Assembly: GCF_016009175.1 (NCBI RefSeq)
Contig: NZ_JADUCM010000005.1
Location: 144,264 to 208,263 of the forward strand
Direction of reading: 5' to 3'
From: Pseudomonas alkylphenolica
Lineage (GTDB): Bacteria; Pseudomonadota; Gammaproteobacteria; Pseudomonadales; Pseudomonadaceae
DNA length: 64,000 nt
Shown here: positions 43,738-52,582 of the stretch, in pieces
How the letters are laid out: each line of letters starts with the position of its first letter
How positions within the stretch are numbered: position 1 is the stretch's first letter
Program-made: the position numbers and the translations under genes
Notes under the pieces: model-generated
Database searches by the model: none
Seen by the model: the letters and a program-made list of their open reading frames with translations, nothing else
What the model was told of the DNA's origin: nothing

Positions 43738-45168
43738 ATGCTGCGCAAACTTTCACTGGCGCTTGCCGTGTCTTGTGCTACCAACGGAATGGCCTGGGCA
43801 GCAGAAACGCCCCAGTCGGCGAAGACCGACCTGGTCAGCGTCTATCAGGAGGCGGTGAACAACAACGCTGACCTGGCTGCGGCTCGCGCCAACTACGGCG
43901 CGCAAAAAGAAGTGGTGCCGCAGGCACGTGCGGGCCTGCTGCCGAACCTCTCGGCCGGTGCCCAGGTGCAGAACACCCGAAGCAAACTCGATGAACCGTC
44001 GAGCACGATCAATCGCAGCGGCAACTCATGGAGTGCAACCCTGGCCCAGCCGGTATTCCGTGCCGACCGCTGGTTCCAGTTGCAAGCGGCTGAAGCATTC
44101 AACGAACAGGCTTCGCTGGAGCTGTCTGCCACTGAACAGAACCTGATCCTGCAAAGTGCCGAAAACTACTTTGCCGTGCTGCGCGCACAGGACAACCTGG
44201 CATCGACCAAGGCCGAGGAGGCAGCGTTCAAACGCCAGCTTGACCAATCCAACGAACGCTTCGATGTCGGTCTCTCGGACAAGACCGACGTTCTGCAGTC
44301 CCAGGCCAGCTACGACACCGCTCGCGCCAACCGGATCGTCGCCCAACGCCAGGTCGATGATGCGTTCGAAGCCTTGATCACCCTGACCAACCGTTTCTAC
44401 AGCTCGATTCAGGGCATCCGTCACACCCTGCCGGTTCAGGTTCCAACACCCAACGATGCCAAGGCCTGGGTTGAGACCGCAGGCAAACAGAACCTGAACC
44501 TGCTGGCAACCAACTATGCCGTCGACGCCGCCGAGGAGACCCTGCGCCAACGCAAGGCCGGGCACGCACCCACCCTTGATGCGGTAGCGCAGTACCAGAA
44601 AGGTGACAATGACAACCTGGGCTTCACCAACCCTACTCTAGGGCCGGCAATCCACGGTGATGTGGAACAGACCAGCATCGGCCTGCAGTTGAATATCCCG
44701 ATCTACAGCGGCGGCCTCATCAGCTCGCAAGTGCGCGAGGCTTATCAGCGCCTGAACCAGACCGAGCAGCAGCGCGAAAGCCTGCGGCGCCAGGTGGTGG
44801 AAAACACTCGCAACCTGCACCGTGCGGTCAATACCGACGTAGAGCAGGTATCGGCCCGCAAGCAGTCGATCATCTCCAACCAGAGCGCCCTGGAAGCCAC
44901 CGAAATCGGCTACCAAGTCGGTACCCGCAACATCGTCGACGTACTCGACGCGCAGCGCCAGCTGTACACCTCGGTGCGCGACTACAACAACACCCGCTAC
45001 GACTACATCCTCGACAACCTGCGCCTGAAGCAGGCCGCCGGCACCTTGAGCCCTCAGGACCTGACCGACCTCAGCCGCTACCTGAAGCCCGACTACAACC
45101 CGGACAAGGACTTCCTGCCACCGGACCTGGCGGCAGCAGCCAAGGCCAACTTCGACGCCCGGCCATAA
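43738..45168 (+). CDS. TolC-family outer-membrane channel protein
   Basis: A 476-residue outer-membrane efflux duct. The ATG at 43738 (MLRKLSLALAVSCATNGMAWAA) opens a signal peptide cleaved near residue 22; a TTG six codons earlier is less likely. Two OEP repeats follow, each with long helices: the first contains YQEAVNNNADLAAARANYGAQKE and the second GVDAAEETLRQRKAGHAPTLDAVA-type sequence, ending with GYQVGTRNIVDVLDAQRQLYTSVRDY. It stands alone, divergent from the thiC leader, with a REP pair after the stop. In P. aeruginosa the tolC homologue also lies next to thiC. Confidence 0.92.
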   Translation: MLRKLSLALAVSCATNGMAWAAETPQSAKTDLVSVYQEAVNNNADLAAARANYGAQKEVVPQARAGLLPNLSAGAQVQNTRSKLDEPSSTINRSGNSWSATLAQPVFRADRWFQLQAAEAFNEQASLELSATEQNLILQSAENYFAVLRAQDNLASTKAEEAAFKRQLDQSNERFDVGLSDKTDVLQSQASYDTARANRIVAQRQVDDAFEALITLTNRFYSSIQGIRHTLPVQVPTPNDAKAWVETAGKQNLNLLATNYAVDAAEETLRQRKAGHAPTLDAVAQYQKGDNDNLGFTNPTLGPAIHGDVEQTSIGLQLNIPIYSGGLISSQVREAYQRLNQTEQQRESLRRQVVENTRNLHRAVNTDVEQVSARKQSIISNQSALEATEIGYQVGTRNIVDVLDAQRQLYTSVRDYNNTRYDYILDNLRLKQAAGTLSPQDLTDLSRYLKPDYNPDKDFLPPDLAAAAKANFDARP

Positions 45169-45169
45169 G

Positions 45170-45271
45170 CAGGAGCCAGCGGGCGGCGTTCCGACTTGCC
45201 GGCGAACCCTGCGCGCGGTGTATCTGCTACACCGCGCCATCGTTCTTCGCGGGCAAGCCTCGCTCCTACAG
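45170..45271. repeat. REP inverted pair
   Basis: Facing arms (AGGAGCCAG...CTTGCCGGCGAA and TTCGCGGGCAAGCCTCGCTC) about 50 bases apart, with an inner CGCGGTGT/ACACCGCG stem. This is the same design as the 110-bp units at the end of the window. It lies between the converging TolC-family gene and waaA. Confidence 0.85.
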
Positions 45272-46537
45272 GACTAACCGGCCAAGGCCCTCCAGCAATC
45301 GCTGCAGCGCGCCCTGATTGGCTTTCATCACCGCCCGCCCCGCTTCGCCCATGCGCCGCGCATCCTGCGGCAGTTCGATCAACCGGCGAATTTCTGCCGC
45401 CAGCCCCTGGGCATCGTCGACCTCCTGCAACGCCCCGGCGTCGCGCAGCAGCGCCGCGATCTCGAGGAAGTTGAACAGGTGCGGGCCACTGATCACCGGC
45501 AATGACAAGGCAGCCGGCTCCAGCAGGTTGTGCCCGCCATTGGGCACCAGGCTGCCGCCGACAAAGGCGATATCCGCCAAGGCATACAGGAACAGCAATT
45601 CGCCCATGGTGTCACCGAGCAGCACTGCCGTCTCAGGCCCAACCGACGCAGCGCTGGAGCGGCGAATGGTCGGGAACTGTGCCGAACACAACTCGAACAC
45701 CGAATTGAAGCGCTCCGGATGCCGCGGCACCAGGATCAGCAAGGCGTCGGCATGATGTTCCAGCAACTGGCGGTGCGCCGCCAGAATCACTTCGTCCTCA
45801 CCCTCGTGGGTGCTGGCGGCTATCCATACCGGCCGCTGCCCAGCTTGCCACTGCTCACGCAGGGCCCGAGCGCGCGGCAACAGTTGCTCATCAATGCGCA
45901 GGTCGAACTTGATCGAACCAGTGACCTGCACGCATTCAGGCCGCGCGCCTAGTTGCCGGAAGCGCTCGGCTTCCGTTTCGGTCTGCACCGCGATCAGGCT
46001 CATCTCGGCCAGCATCGGCCGGGTCAACCCGGCAAAACGCGCATAACCACGTGCCGAACGCTCGGACAGCCGCGCATTGGCCAGCGCCACGGGAATACCG
46101 CGCTTGGCGCACTGGTGGATATGGTTCGGCCACAGCTCGGTTTCCATGATCACCGCCAGTTTAGGCTGCACATGATCGAGAAAACGCCCGGCTGCCCACG
46201 GCAAGTCATAGGGCAGATAGCAGTGCTGGATGCGCGGCTCATCGGCGAACATCGCCTGCACTCGCTCCGAGCCCGTCGGGGTCATGCAGGTGATGGTGAT
46301 CGGCAACTGTGGATAAGCCTGCAACAGCGCCCGGATCATCGGCGCAGCAGCAATGCTCTCGCCTACCGACACCGCATGCACCCAGATGCCGCCCTTGCGC
46401 ATGGCCGGCAGGCTCATGGCGAAGCGTTCGCCAATGCGCTGCGCGTAGGCCGGCGCCTTGCGCGAACGCAGGAACAGGCGCAGCGCAACCAGCGGCAGGC
46501 CTAGGTGAAACAGCAAGGTATAGAGTGTTCTGTTCAT
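45266..46537 (-). CDS. waaA: 3-deoxy-D-manno-octulosonic acid (Kdo) transferase
   Basis: A 423-residue membrane-associated GT-B glycosyltransferase adding Kdo to lipid A precursor. The start at 46537 (MNRTLYTLLFHLGLPLVALRLFL) is a signal-anchor. Family sequence: ERFAMSLPAMRKGGIWVHAVSVGESIAA with the conserved acceptor-side region, ETELWPNHIHQCAKRGIPVALANARLSERS, and PNGGHNLLEPAALSLPVISG near the nucleotide-sugar site. Its 3' end reaches into the REP pair. Next to LPS gene hldE by about 5 kb. Confidence 0.95.
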   Translation of the reverse strand: MNRTLYTLLFHLGLPLVALRLFLRSRKAPAYAQRIGERFAMSLPAMRKGGIWVHAVSVGESIAAAPMIRALLQAYPQLPITITCMTPTGSERVQAMFADEPRIQHCYLPYDLPWAAGRFLDHVQPKLAVIMETELWPNHIHQCAKRGIPVALANARLSERSARGYARFAGLTRPMLAEMSLIAVQTETEAERFRQLGARPECVQVTGSIKFDLRIDEQLLPRARALREQWQAGQRPVWIAASTHEGEDEVILAAHRQLLEHHADALLILVPRHPERFNSVFELCSAQFPTIRRSSAASVGPETAVLLGDTMGELLFLYALADIAFVGGSLVPNGGHNLLEPAALSLPVISGPHLFNFLEIAALLRDAGALQEVDDAQGLAAEIRRLIELPQDARRMGEAGRAVMKANQGALQRLLEGLGRLVL

Positions 46538-46551
46538 GGCGCCGAAGTGTA

Positions 46552-47442
46552 CTAGCCAATCGCTCGCAAGTGCACTGCGAAGCGTTCGGCCAACCACTGC
46601 GCGGCAGGCCCCAAGGGCTCATCCCGACGCCAGACCAACTCCACCACCAGTGCCGGCGGCGTCCATTCACTGCTCAGCTCGACCATTTGCGCGTGGTAGG
46701 TCGGGTACTGCACCACGTGCCGGGGCAACCAGGCCCAACCCAACCCCCGCATCAGCAACTCGGCCATGGCGTAGAAGCTGTCGGCGCGCCAGATTTGCGG
46801 GCTGATCGGCTCACCGCCAGGGTAACCACTCTCCTGGGGAGCGATCAGCAACTGCCGATGCCGGGCCAGCTGCTGGCGATTGACCCGATCCAACTGCGCC
46901 AACGGGTGGTTGACCGCACACACCGTGACCATCTCCACATGCCCCAGGGCACGGCGCTCAAGTGCTGGCGGCATGCGCTCGTGGTGAAACAGCAAGCCCA
47001 GGTCGGCACGTCGCTCGACCAGCTTGCGCGCCACATCCCCTTGGGCACCACTGGCCAGCTGAACCTCCAGCAACGGGAACTGCTGGGCGAGCTCGTCAAG
47101 GCTGTCGATGACCGGCTGATAGGGCATGGCCTCATCCTGCGCCACACGCAGCTGCGCTTCCTGGCCGCGCATCAACGCCAACGCCCGCCCGTCCAGGCGC
47201 TCGCACTGGCGCAACAGCTCCCGGGCATCCTCAAGCAGCGCCGCTCCCGCCTCGGTCAAACGCGGCTGGCGTCCACTGCTACGCTCGAACAGGGTGACGC
47301 CCAAATCAGCCTCCAGCAGCGCGATGGCGTTGCTCACAGCTGACTGGGCCTTGCGCTGAGCGCGGGCTACGGCGGAAAACGAGCGCTGCTCGGCCACCGC
47401 TACAAACATGCGCAGCTGCTCAAGATTCCATTGTTCGGCCAT
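46552..47442 (-). CDS. LysR-family transcriptional regulator
   Basis: A 296-residue regulator with an N-terminal winged helix-turn-helix (LEQLRMFVAVAEQRSFSAVARAQ, followed by QSAVSNAIALLEADLGVTLFERS) and a C-terminal periplasmic-binding-type effector domain. The target is probably the divergent SMR gene, and itself: a perfect 8-bp inverted repeat lies four bases before its start codon. Effector unknown. Confidence 0.92.
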   Translation of the reverse strand: MAEQWNLEQLRMFVAVAEQRSFSAVARAQRKAQSAVSNAIALLEADLGVTLFERSSGRQPRLTEAGAALLEDARELLRQCERLDGRALALMRGQEAQLRVAQDEAMPYQPVIDSLDELAQQFPLLEVQLASGAQGDVARKLVERRADLGLLFHHERMPPALERRALGHVEMVTVCAVNHPLAQLDRVNRQQLARHRQLLIAPQESGYPGGEPISPQIWRADSFYAMAELLMRGLGWAWLPRHVVQYPTYHAQMVELSSEWTPPALVVELVWRRDEPLGPAAQWLAERFAVHLRAIG

Positions 47443-47445
47443 GCA

Positions 47446-47468
47446 ACCTATCTCCGATAAAGATAGGT
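47446..47468. promoter_or_regulatory. Perfect inverted repeat, candidate LysR operator
   Basis: ACCTATCT-7 bases-AGATAGGT is a perfect inverted repeat containing a T-N11-A type core (ATCT ccgataa AGAT). It sits in the 87-base gap between the LysR gene and the SMR gene and is four bases upstream of the LysR start, so binding could block its own translation start region/promoter and act at the SMR promoter. Confidence 0.65.
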
Positions 47469-47529
47469 AATGACTTTACCCCATCCAGGCTTGCTCTAAA
47501 ATGCCCAGCCAGAACAGAGGAACGCCCCC

Positions 47530-47862
47530 ATGAATGCCTACACCTACCTGGCTATCGCCATCTGCGCCGAAGTCATTGCCACCGCCTCGATGAAGGCCGT
47601 CAAAGGCTTGAGCACGCCATTGCCGCTGCTGCTGATGATTTGCGGCTATGCCGTGGCGTTCTGGATGCTGACGCTGGTGGTGCGCAGCATTCCGGTGGGT
47701 ATTGCCTATGCCATCTGGTCCGGGCTGGGTATCGTGCTGATCAGCGTCGCCGCCCTGGTGATCTACGGGCAGAAACTCGACACCCCGGCGATACTCGGCA
47801 TGGCCATGATTGTCGGGGGCGTGGTGGTGATCCAGGTGTTCTCGAAAACCGCCGGCCATTGA
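47530..47862 (+). CDS. Small multidrug resistance (SMR) transporter
   Basis: A 110-residue four-helix proton-coupled exporter of the EmrE/QacE family. Helix 1 carries the essential membrane-embedded Glu (IAICAEVIATASMKAVKG, E14 equivalent) and helices 3-4 include SIPVGIAYAIWSGLGIVLI and the SMR signature GQKLDTPAILGMAMIVGGV. AGAGGA precedes the ATG. It is divergent from a LysR gene and is followed by the FAD enzyme after 53 bases. Substrates (quaternary amines, cationic dyes) are inferred from the family. Confidence 0.95.
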   Translation: MNAYTYLAIAICAEVIATASMKAVKGLSTPLPLLLMICGYAVAFWMLTLVVRSIPVGIAYAIWSGLGIVLISVAALVIYGQKLDTPAILGMAMIVGGVVVIQVFSKTAGH

Positions 47863-47915
47863 TCCTGCTCACAGGCTGTATACTGGGCGTCTGTCCAAGC
47901 TTGTGAGGTGCACGC

Positions 47916-49091
47916 ATGCCATCCGTTATTTCCACCGACGTCCTGATTGTCGGCGCAGGGGTCGCAGGCCTCTGGCTCAACGCTCGCCTGCGTCGCCTGG
48001 GGTATTCGACGGTTGTGGTGGAACGCGCCAGTCTTGGCGGCGAGCAGACCCTCAAATCCCAAGGGATCATTCATGGCGGCGCCAAGTACGCCCTGCACGG
48101 CGCCCTGACCGGCGCCTCAGAAGCCATCGCCGACATGCCACGACGCTGGAGCGAAGCCCTGGCGGGTAATGGCGAGCTGGATCTGCGTGGTGTGCGCCTG
48201 TTGTCCGACGCCCATTACCTGTGGTCGCCCGGCACCCTGGCCGGCAACCTGACCAGCTTCTTCGCCAGCAAGGCCGTGCGCGGGCGCGTGGATCAGGTCA
48301 AAGGCGATCAGTTGCCGCCTGCCCTGCAGGACCGCGGCTTCAAGGGCAAGGTCTATCGTCTGGCCGAACTGGTCGTCGACGTCCCGAGCCTGCTGTCCCG
48401 TCTCGCCGAACTCGCCGGCGACAGTCTGCTGGCGGGCGAGCAGATCGAACCTCTGCAAGAGGCCGGTGAACTGCTGGGGCTGCGCGTCGACGGCCGCGAG
48501 ATCCGTGCCCAGCGTATGGTACTCAGCGCTGGTGCCGGCAATGCTGCGTTGCTCGCCGCCATCGGCCTGAGCCAACCGGCCATGCAGCGCCGACCGCTGC
48601 ATATGGTCATGGCCAAGGGTGCCAGCCTCAAGCCTCTGTACGCCCATTGCCTGGGCGGTGGCCCGAAACCGCGCATCACTGTCACCAGCCACCCCGCTGC
48701 CGACGGCCAGTGGGTCTGGTACATGGGCGGCGATCTGGCCGAAGCGGACGGCGTGGCGCGTGAACCCGAAGCGCAAATTGCTGCGGCGAAAAAAGAAGTC
48801 GCCAGCCTGCTGCCCTGGATCGACCTGAGCCAGGTACGCTGGGCCACGGTACGCGTTGACCGTGCCGAGCCTGCGCAATCCGGCCTGGTACGCCCGGACA
48901 ATGCCTTTGTCGCCGAACATGAGCGCCTGCTGATCGGCTGGCCGACCAAACTGGCCCTGGCACCCGACTTTGCCGACCGCGTATTGAAAAGCCTTGAGCG
49001 TGACGGTATCAAACCTTCTGCTCAATCTGTCCCGCTGGATCTACCCAAGCCGCCCCTGGCCGTGCCGGTGTGGGAGCAGTTGCTGCCATGA
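47916..49091 (+). CDS. FAD-dependent oxidoreductase (DAO family)
   Basis: A 391-residue flavoenzyme. The N-terminal dinucleotide motif is VLIVGAGVAGLWLNARLRRLG (split by the GxGxxG core), then the acidic VVVERASLGG. A glycine-rich IIHGGAKYALHG segment follows, as in amine/2-hydroxyacid oxidases of the DAO superfamily. No signal peptide or membrane anchor is seen. The substrate cannot be predicted. It overlaps the following aldo/keto reductase start by four bases (ATGA), so the two are coupled. Confidence 0.85.
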   Translation: MPSVISTDVLIVGAGVAGLWLNARLRRLGYSTVVVERASLGGEQTLKSQGIIHGGAKYALHGALTGASEAIADMPRRWSEALAGNGELDLRGVRLLSDAHYLWSPGTLAGNLTSFFASKAVRGRVDQVKGDQLPPALQDRGFKGKVYRLAELVVDVPSLLSRLAELAGDSLLAGEQIEPLQEAGELLGLRVDGREIRAQRMVLSAGAGNAALLAAIGLSQPAMQRRPLHMVMAKGASLKPLYAHCLGGGPKPRITVTSHPAADGQWVWYMGGDLAEADGVAREPEAQIAAAKKEVASLLPWIDLSQVRWATVRVDRAEPAQSGLVRPDNAFVAEHERLLIGWPTKLALAPDFADRVLKSLERDGIKPSAQSVPLDLPKPPLAVPVWEQLLP

Positions 49092-49897
49092 CCCTGCCGA
49101 CCCTGCACGACCTGCACCGCCCCCTGGGCAGCACCGGCCTGCGTGTCTCGCCATTGGGCCTGGGCACGGTGAAGCTGGGCCGCGATCAAGGCGTCAAATA
49201 CCCCAATGGCTTCACCATCCCGGATGACGATCAGGCCCGTCTGCTGCTGTCCCAGGCACGTGAGCTGGGTATCAACCTGATCGACACTGCCCCCGCCTAT
49301 GGCCGCAGTGAAGAGCGCCTTGGCCCGCTGCTGCGTGGCCAACGTGATCACTGGGTGATTGTCAGCAAGGTGGGCGAAGAGTTCGACAACGGCCTGTCAC
49401 ACTTCGATTTCAGTGCTGCGCACACGCGGCTGTCCATCGAGCGCAGCCTCAAGCGCCTGGAAACCGAGCACATCGACCTGGTGCTGGTGCACTCCGATGG
49501 CAACGATCTGCATATCCTCGAACACGAGGAGGTCTACCAGACCCTGGAGGCCCTGAAGCAGGAAGGCAAGATTGCCGGCTTCGGCTTTTCCGGAAAAACC
49601 GCAGCCGGTGGATTGAAGGCACTGGAGCGCGGCGATTGCGCCATGGTCACCTACAATCTGAACGAGCAGGCGGAACGCCCGGTGATCGATTATGCCGCCG
49701 ACCATGGCAAGGCGATCCTGGTGAAAAAGGCACTGGCCAGCGGCCATGTCTGCCTGAGCCCAGGCGTGGACCCCGTGCGGGCCAGCTTCGAGCTGCTGTT
49801 TGTTCATCCCGGTGTAAGCAGTGCTATCGTCGGTACCATCAACCCGGTACATCTGGCCCATAATGTGGCCATCGTTGCCGATGTATTGAGTAGCTGA
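49088..49897 (+). CDS. Aldo/keto reductase
   Basis: A 269-residue NAD(P)H-dependent carbonyl reductase of the AKR TIM-barrel fold. Start at 49088 (MTLPTLHDLHRPLGST), overlapping the upstream stop. Motifs: LRVSPLGLGTVKLGR, LIDTAPAYGRSEERLG with the catalytic Asp/Tyr, VIVSKVG with Lys and LVLVHSDG with the late conserved His region. Slightly short for the family but complete. The pairing with the FAD enzyme suggests a shared redox task on an unknown small molecule. Confidence 0.9.
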   Translation: MTLPTLHDLHRPLGSTGLRVSPLGLGTVKLGRDQGVKYPNGFTIPDDDQARLLLSQARELGINLIDTAPAYGRSEERLGPLLRGQRDHWVIVSKVGEEFDNGLSHFDFSAAHTRLSIERSLKRLETEHIDLVLVHSDGNDLHILEHEEVYQTLEALKQEGKIAGFGFSGKTAAGGLKALERGDCAMVTYNLNEQAERPVIDYAADHGKAILVKKALASGHVCLSPGVDPVRASFELLFVHPGVSSAIVGTINPVHLAHNVAIVADVLSS

Positions 49898-49944
49898 CGC
49901 CAACGCCGCCGTTGCGGCCGACCCCAACGCAAGAAGGAGCCGAC

Positions 49945-50907
49945 ATGCCGCGAACGCTTATCCGCAAGAATCCGAGCAACTTCAAAACCCTGCCATTGCA
50001 TGTTGAGGCCAGCCCCGAGGGGCTGTGCTATCAAAGCATTGGCATGCCGTTGAACTTTGCCCAGACCCAGCAACGTCGCAAGCAGATTCACCTGGCCGAC
50101 AGCCAGCGCTTTGCCGTCGAACTGGCGAACCTGGGCGTGTCAGTACGCCTGACCCTGCATTGGCAAAACCGCGATTACTGGGTGCTGGTGCGCCAGCGCC
50201 GGCAAGACCGTGGTGATGTCGTGTTGAAGCTGATTTCCGGCTATGTCCCTGCCCAGGAGCTCAACCTGCCGCTGCACACCGCCATTCAGGAGGTCGCCGA
50301 AGAGTGCCTGCTGGAAACCCCCGAAGGCTGGCTGGGTGGGCGCTTCAATGAAACCTGGCTACCAGCGCCCTATGCCGACGCCCTGCACTACCGTGAATCA
50401 CTGCCCTTCGTCCTCACGCCACAGTCTGGCGCGGCAAGGCCGGTGCACTGTGCCAACCTGCAGTTGCTGGAGCGACCACGGGCCTATGTGCACCTGCCGA
50501 CAGCGTCGCTGCAACTGATTTATGACTTGCGTTTGCAGGTACCGCGCGAAGCCAAATCCCTGAGCCTGTTTCATGTCGATGAGCGTCTTGAAGGGCAGCA
50601 ACTGGTGGCCCGGCTCAATCGCAGTCGACCCGACCTCTACCTGATGCCCTTGGTAGACGGCCATCCAAAGGCCGAGTTGTACACCCTGAAAAAGGATCAA
50701 CTGGTGCCCGCAAGTACACGCGGCCTGTACCTGGCGGAGAGCTTCGCCCGGCAAGAAGGCTGGCTGGTCAGGGACGAGCGGATTCGCTGGAAGGATTGGG
50801 TCAATCAACAGGGGCTGGCGGCGCCGAAGCCGGACACCCGGTTACGGCAATTGACGGGCAAGGCACGAGCACTGCTCCAGATGGCGCGGGGCGGCGTGCA
50901 CAAGTAG
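49945..50907 (+). CDS. Nudix-like protein of unknown function
   Basis: A 320-residue soluble protein of a type often labelled 'metal ABC transporter ATPase' in Pseudomonas, yet I see no Walker A or B motif. Instead residues 99-120 give G-x5-E-x9-QEVAEE, a degenerate Nudix box (canonical G-x5-E-x7-REUxEE), after strand-like YWVLVRQRR and VVLKLISGYV. The C-terminal region is basic (RQLTGKARALLQMARGG). Preceded by AAGGAG. It follows the aldo/keto reductase by 47 bases and converges on hldE. I call it Nudix-like by inference; activity may be lost because the Arg is Gln. Confidence 0.6.
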   Translation: MPRTLIRKNPSNFKTLPLHVEASPEGLCYQSIGMPLNFAQTQQRRKQIHLADSQRFAVELANLGVSVRLTLHWQNRDYWVLVRQRRQDRGDVVLKLISGYVPAQELNLPLHTAIQEVAEECLLETPEGWLGGRFNETWLPAPYADALHYRESLPFVLTPQSGAARPVHCANLQLLERPRAYVHLPTASLQLIYDLRLQVPREAKSLSLFHVDERLEGQQLVARLNRSRPDLYLMPLVDGHPKAELYTLKKDQLVPASTRGLYLAESFARQEGWLVRDERIRWKDWVNQQGLAAPKPDTRLRQLTGKARALLQMARGGVHK

Positions 50908-50916
50908 GGCGAAACA

Positions 50917-50936
50917 GGGGCAAGTCGCCTTGCCCC
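50917..50936. terminator. Weak hairpin between convergent genes
   Basis: GGGGCAA/TTGCCCC stem with a six-base loop between the Nudix-like gene and hldE. No strong T-run on either strand. Confidence 0.4.
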
Positions 50937-50946
50937 CATAATGGCT

Positions 50947-52368
50947 TCAGTTTTTGCGGATTTTTTCGACGATGGCAGTGGTCGAGCTGTTCTCGACCAA
51001 CCCCAGCACTTTCACCGTGCCACCGTAAGCCCTGACGATATCGGCGCCGACCACCTGATCGATGCCATAGTCCCCGCCCTTGACCAGAACGTCCGGCTTG
51101 ACGTGGCTCAGCAGGTTTTCCGGCGTGCCCTCAGGAAAGCTGATGACCCAATCCACCGCCCCCAGCCCTGCGAGCACGGCCATACGCCGGTCAACACTGT
51201 TGATCGGGCGCCCCGGGCCTTTCAGGCGGCTGACCGAAGCATCGTCATTGACCGCAACGATCAGGCGATCCCCCTGCGCACGCGCCTGCTCCAGGTACGT
51301 CACGTGACCGGCATGGAGGATGTCGAAACAACCGTTGGTGAAGACGATTTTCTCGTTGTGAGCCCGGGCGTCATCGATTGCCAGTAACAGTTGGTCAAGG
51401 CTGAGCACACCGCGCTCGGAACCTTCCTCGCGCTGGATCGCCCGGCGCAATTCCGGCGCGCTGATGGCCGCAGTACCCAACTTGCCGACGACGATGCCGG
51501 CGGCCAGGTTGGCCAGGCCCACGGCGTGAGGCAACTCTTCACCGGCGGCAATGGCGGCGGCCAGCGTCGAAATGACGGTGTCACCGGCACCGGTGACGTC
51601 GAAGACTTCACGGGCACGGGCCGGCAGGTGCAGCGCAGGGTGATCCGGACGCAACAGGGTCATGCCGTGCTCACCACGGGTGACCAGCAAGGCACCCAGT
51701 TCCAGTTCGCCCATCAACTGGGCGCCTTTGGCTACCAGTTCGGCTTCGTCGACGCAGCGGCCGACAATGGCTTCAAACTCACTGAGGTTCGGGGTGATCA
51801 GGCTCGCGCCGCGGTAGATCGAAAAATCCTTGCCCTTGGGGTCGGCCAGCACCGGAATCCCTTTGGAGCGTGCGGCCTGAATCAGGCTTTGATGGTTCTT
51901 CAGGGCACCTTTGCCATAGTCGGACAGTACCAACACCTTGACGCCTTCAAGCAACGCGTCGACTTCAGCGCCCAGCGACAGTGGATCGGTGGCAAAAGGC
52001 TCTTCGAAATCGATGCGCAGCAGTTGCTGGTGCCGGCTCATGACCCGCAGCTTGACGATGGTCGGCTGGTGCGCGATGCGCTGGAAGATCGAACGCACAC
52101 CGGCCGCCTGCAAACTGTTGGCAAGGCTGTCGGCGGCTTCGTCCTGACCGGTAACCCCGATCAGTGCTGCCGGCGCACCCAGGGCGGCAATGTTCAACGC
52201 GACGTTGGCAGCGCCACCCGGACGGTCCTCGATCTGTTCGACCTTGACCACCGGAACCGGGGCTTCAGGCGAGATTCGTGAGGTACCACCATGCCAGTAG
52301 CGGTCGAGCATGACATCGCCCACCACCAGTACCGGGGCTTGATCGAAACGCGGCATGGACAACTTCAT
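50947..52368 (-). CDS. hldE: Bifunctional heptose-7-phosphate kinase / heptose-1-phosphate adenylyltransferase
   Basis: A 473-residue two-domain enzyme making ADP-D-glycero-beta-D-manno-heptose for LPS inner core. The ATG at 52368 ([18 protein letters not shown]) is chosen over a TTG two codons earlier. The N-terminal ribokinase-type kinase has [22 protein letters not shown] and [14 protein letters not shown]; the C-terminal transferase has [17 protein letters not shown] with the HxGH nucleotidyl motif, and [13 protein letters not shown]. In P. aeruginosa msbA sits directly upstream of hldE on the same strand; here the next gene is paaZ on the other strand. Confidence 0.97.
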   Translation of the reverse strand: MKLSMPRFDQAPVLVVGDVMLDRYWHGGTSRISPEAPVPVVKVEQIEDRPGGAANVALNIAALGAPAALIGVTGQDEAADSLANSLQAAGVRSIFQRIAHQPTIVKLRVMSRHQQLLRIDFEEPFATDPLSLGAEVDALLEGVKVLVLSDYGKGALKNHQSLIQAARSKGIPVLADPKGKDFSIYRGASLITPNLSEFEAIVGRCVDEAELVAKGAQLMGELELGALLVTRGEHGMTLLRPDHPALHLPARAREVFDVTGAGDTVISTLAAAIAAGEELPHAVGLANLAAGIVVGKLGTAAISAPELRRAIQREEGSERGVLSLDQLLLAIDDARAHNEKIVFTNGCFDILHAGHVTYLEQARAQGDRLIVAVNDDASVSRLKGPGRPINSVDRRMAVLAGLGAVDWVISFPEGTPENLLSHVKPDVLVKGGDYGIDQVVGADIVRAYGGTVKVLGLVENSSTTAIVEKIRKN

Positions 52369-52466
52369 GGGCAACCCATTTATACAAAATTAACAGGGGC
52401 AGGATATTAGCACAGGCAAGGTGAACGCTTGATTATCGCCGTGCCTACAAGCTGTTGCAGGATTGC

Positions 52467-52566
52467 TGTCGGAGCCCCCGGCGGGCACACCACAAACGGC
52501 CAGGTGGTGTGGGCGGGGACCGCGTAAAACCCGCCCCCGGGGGGGGGGCGCGGCCCCCCCCCGACA
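52467..52566. repeat. Stack of GC hairpins with G10/C9 tract upstream of paaZ
   Basis: Three successive perfect inverted repeats: ACACCAC/GTGGTGT (52487-52510), GGGCGGG/CCCGCCC (52511-52536) and a run of ten G (52539-52548) facing nine C (52554-52562). An outer TGTCGG/CCGACA pair (52467-52472 and 52561-52566) encloses them. The block sits just before the paaZ ribosome site. It may be a structured leader, or an assembly artefact at a junction. Confidence 0.6.
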
Positions 52567-52582
52567 CCCTGGAGAATGTTTG

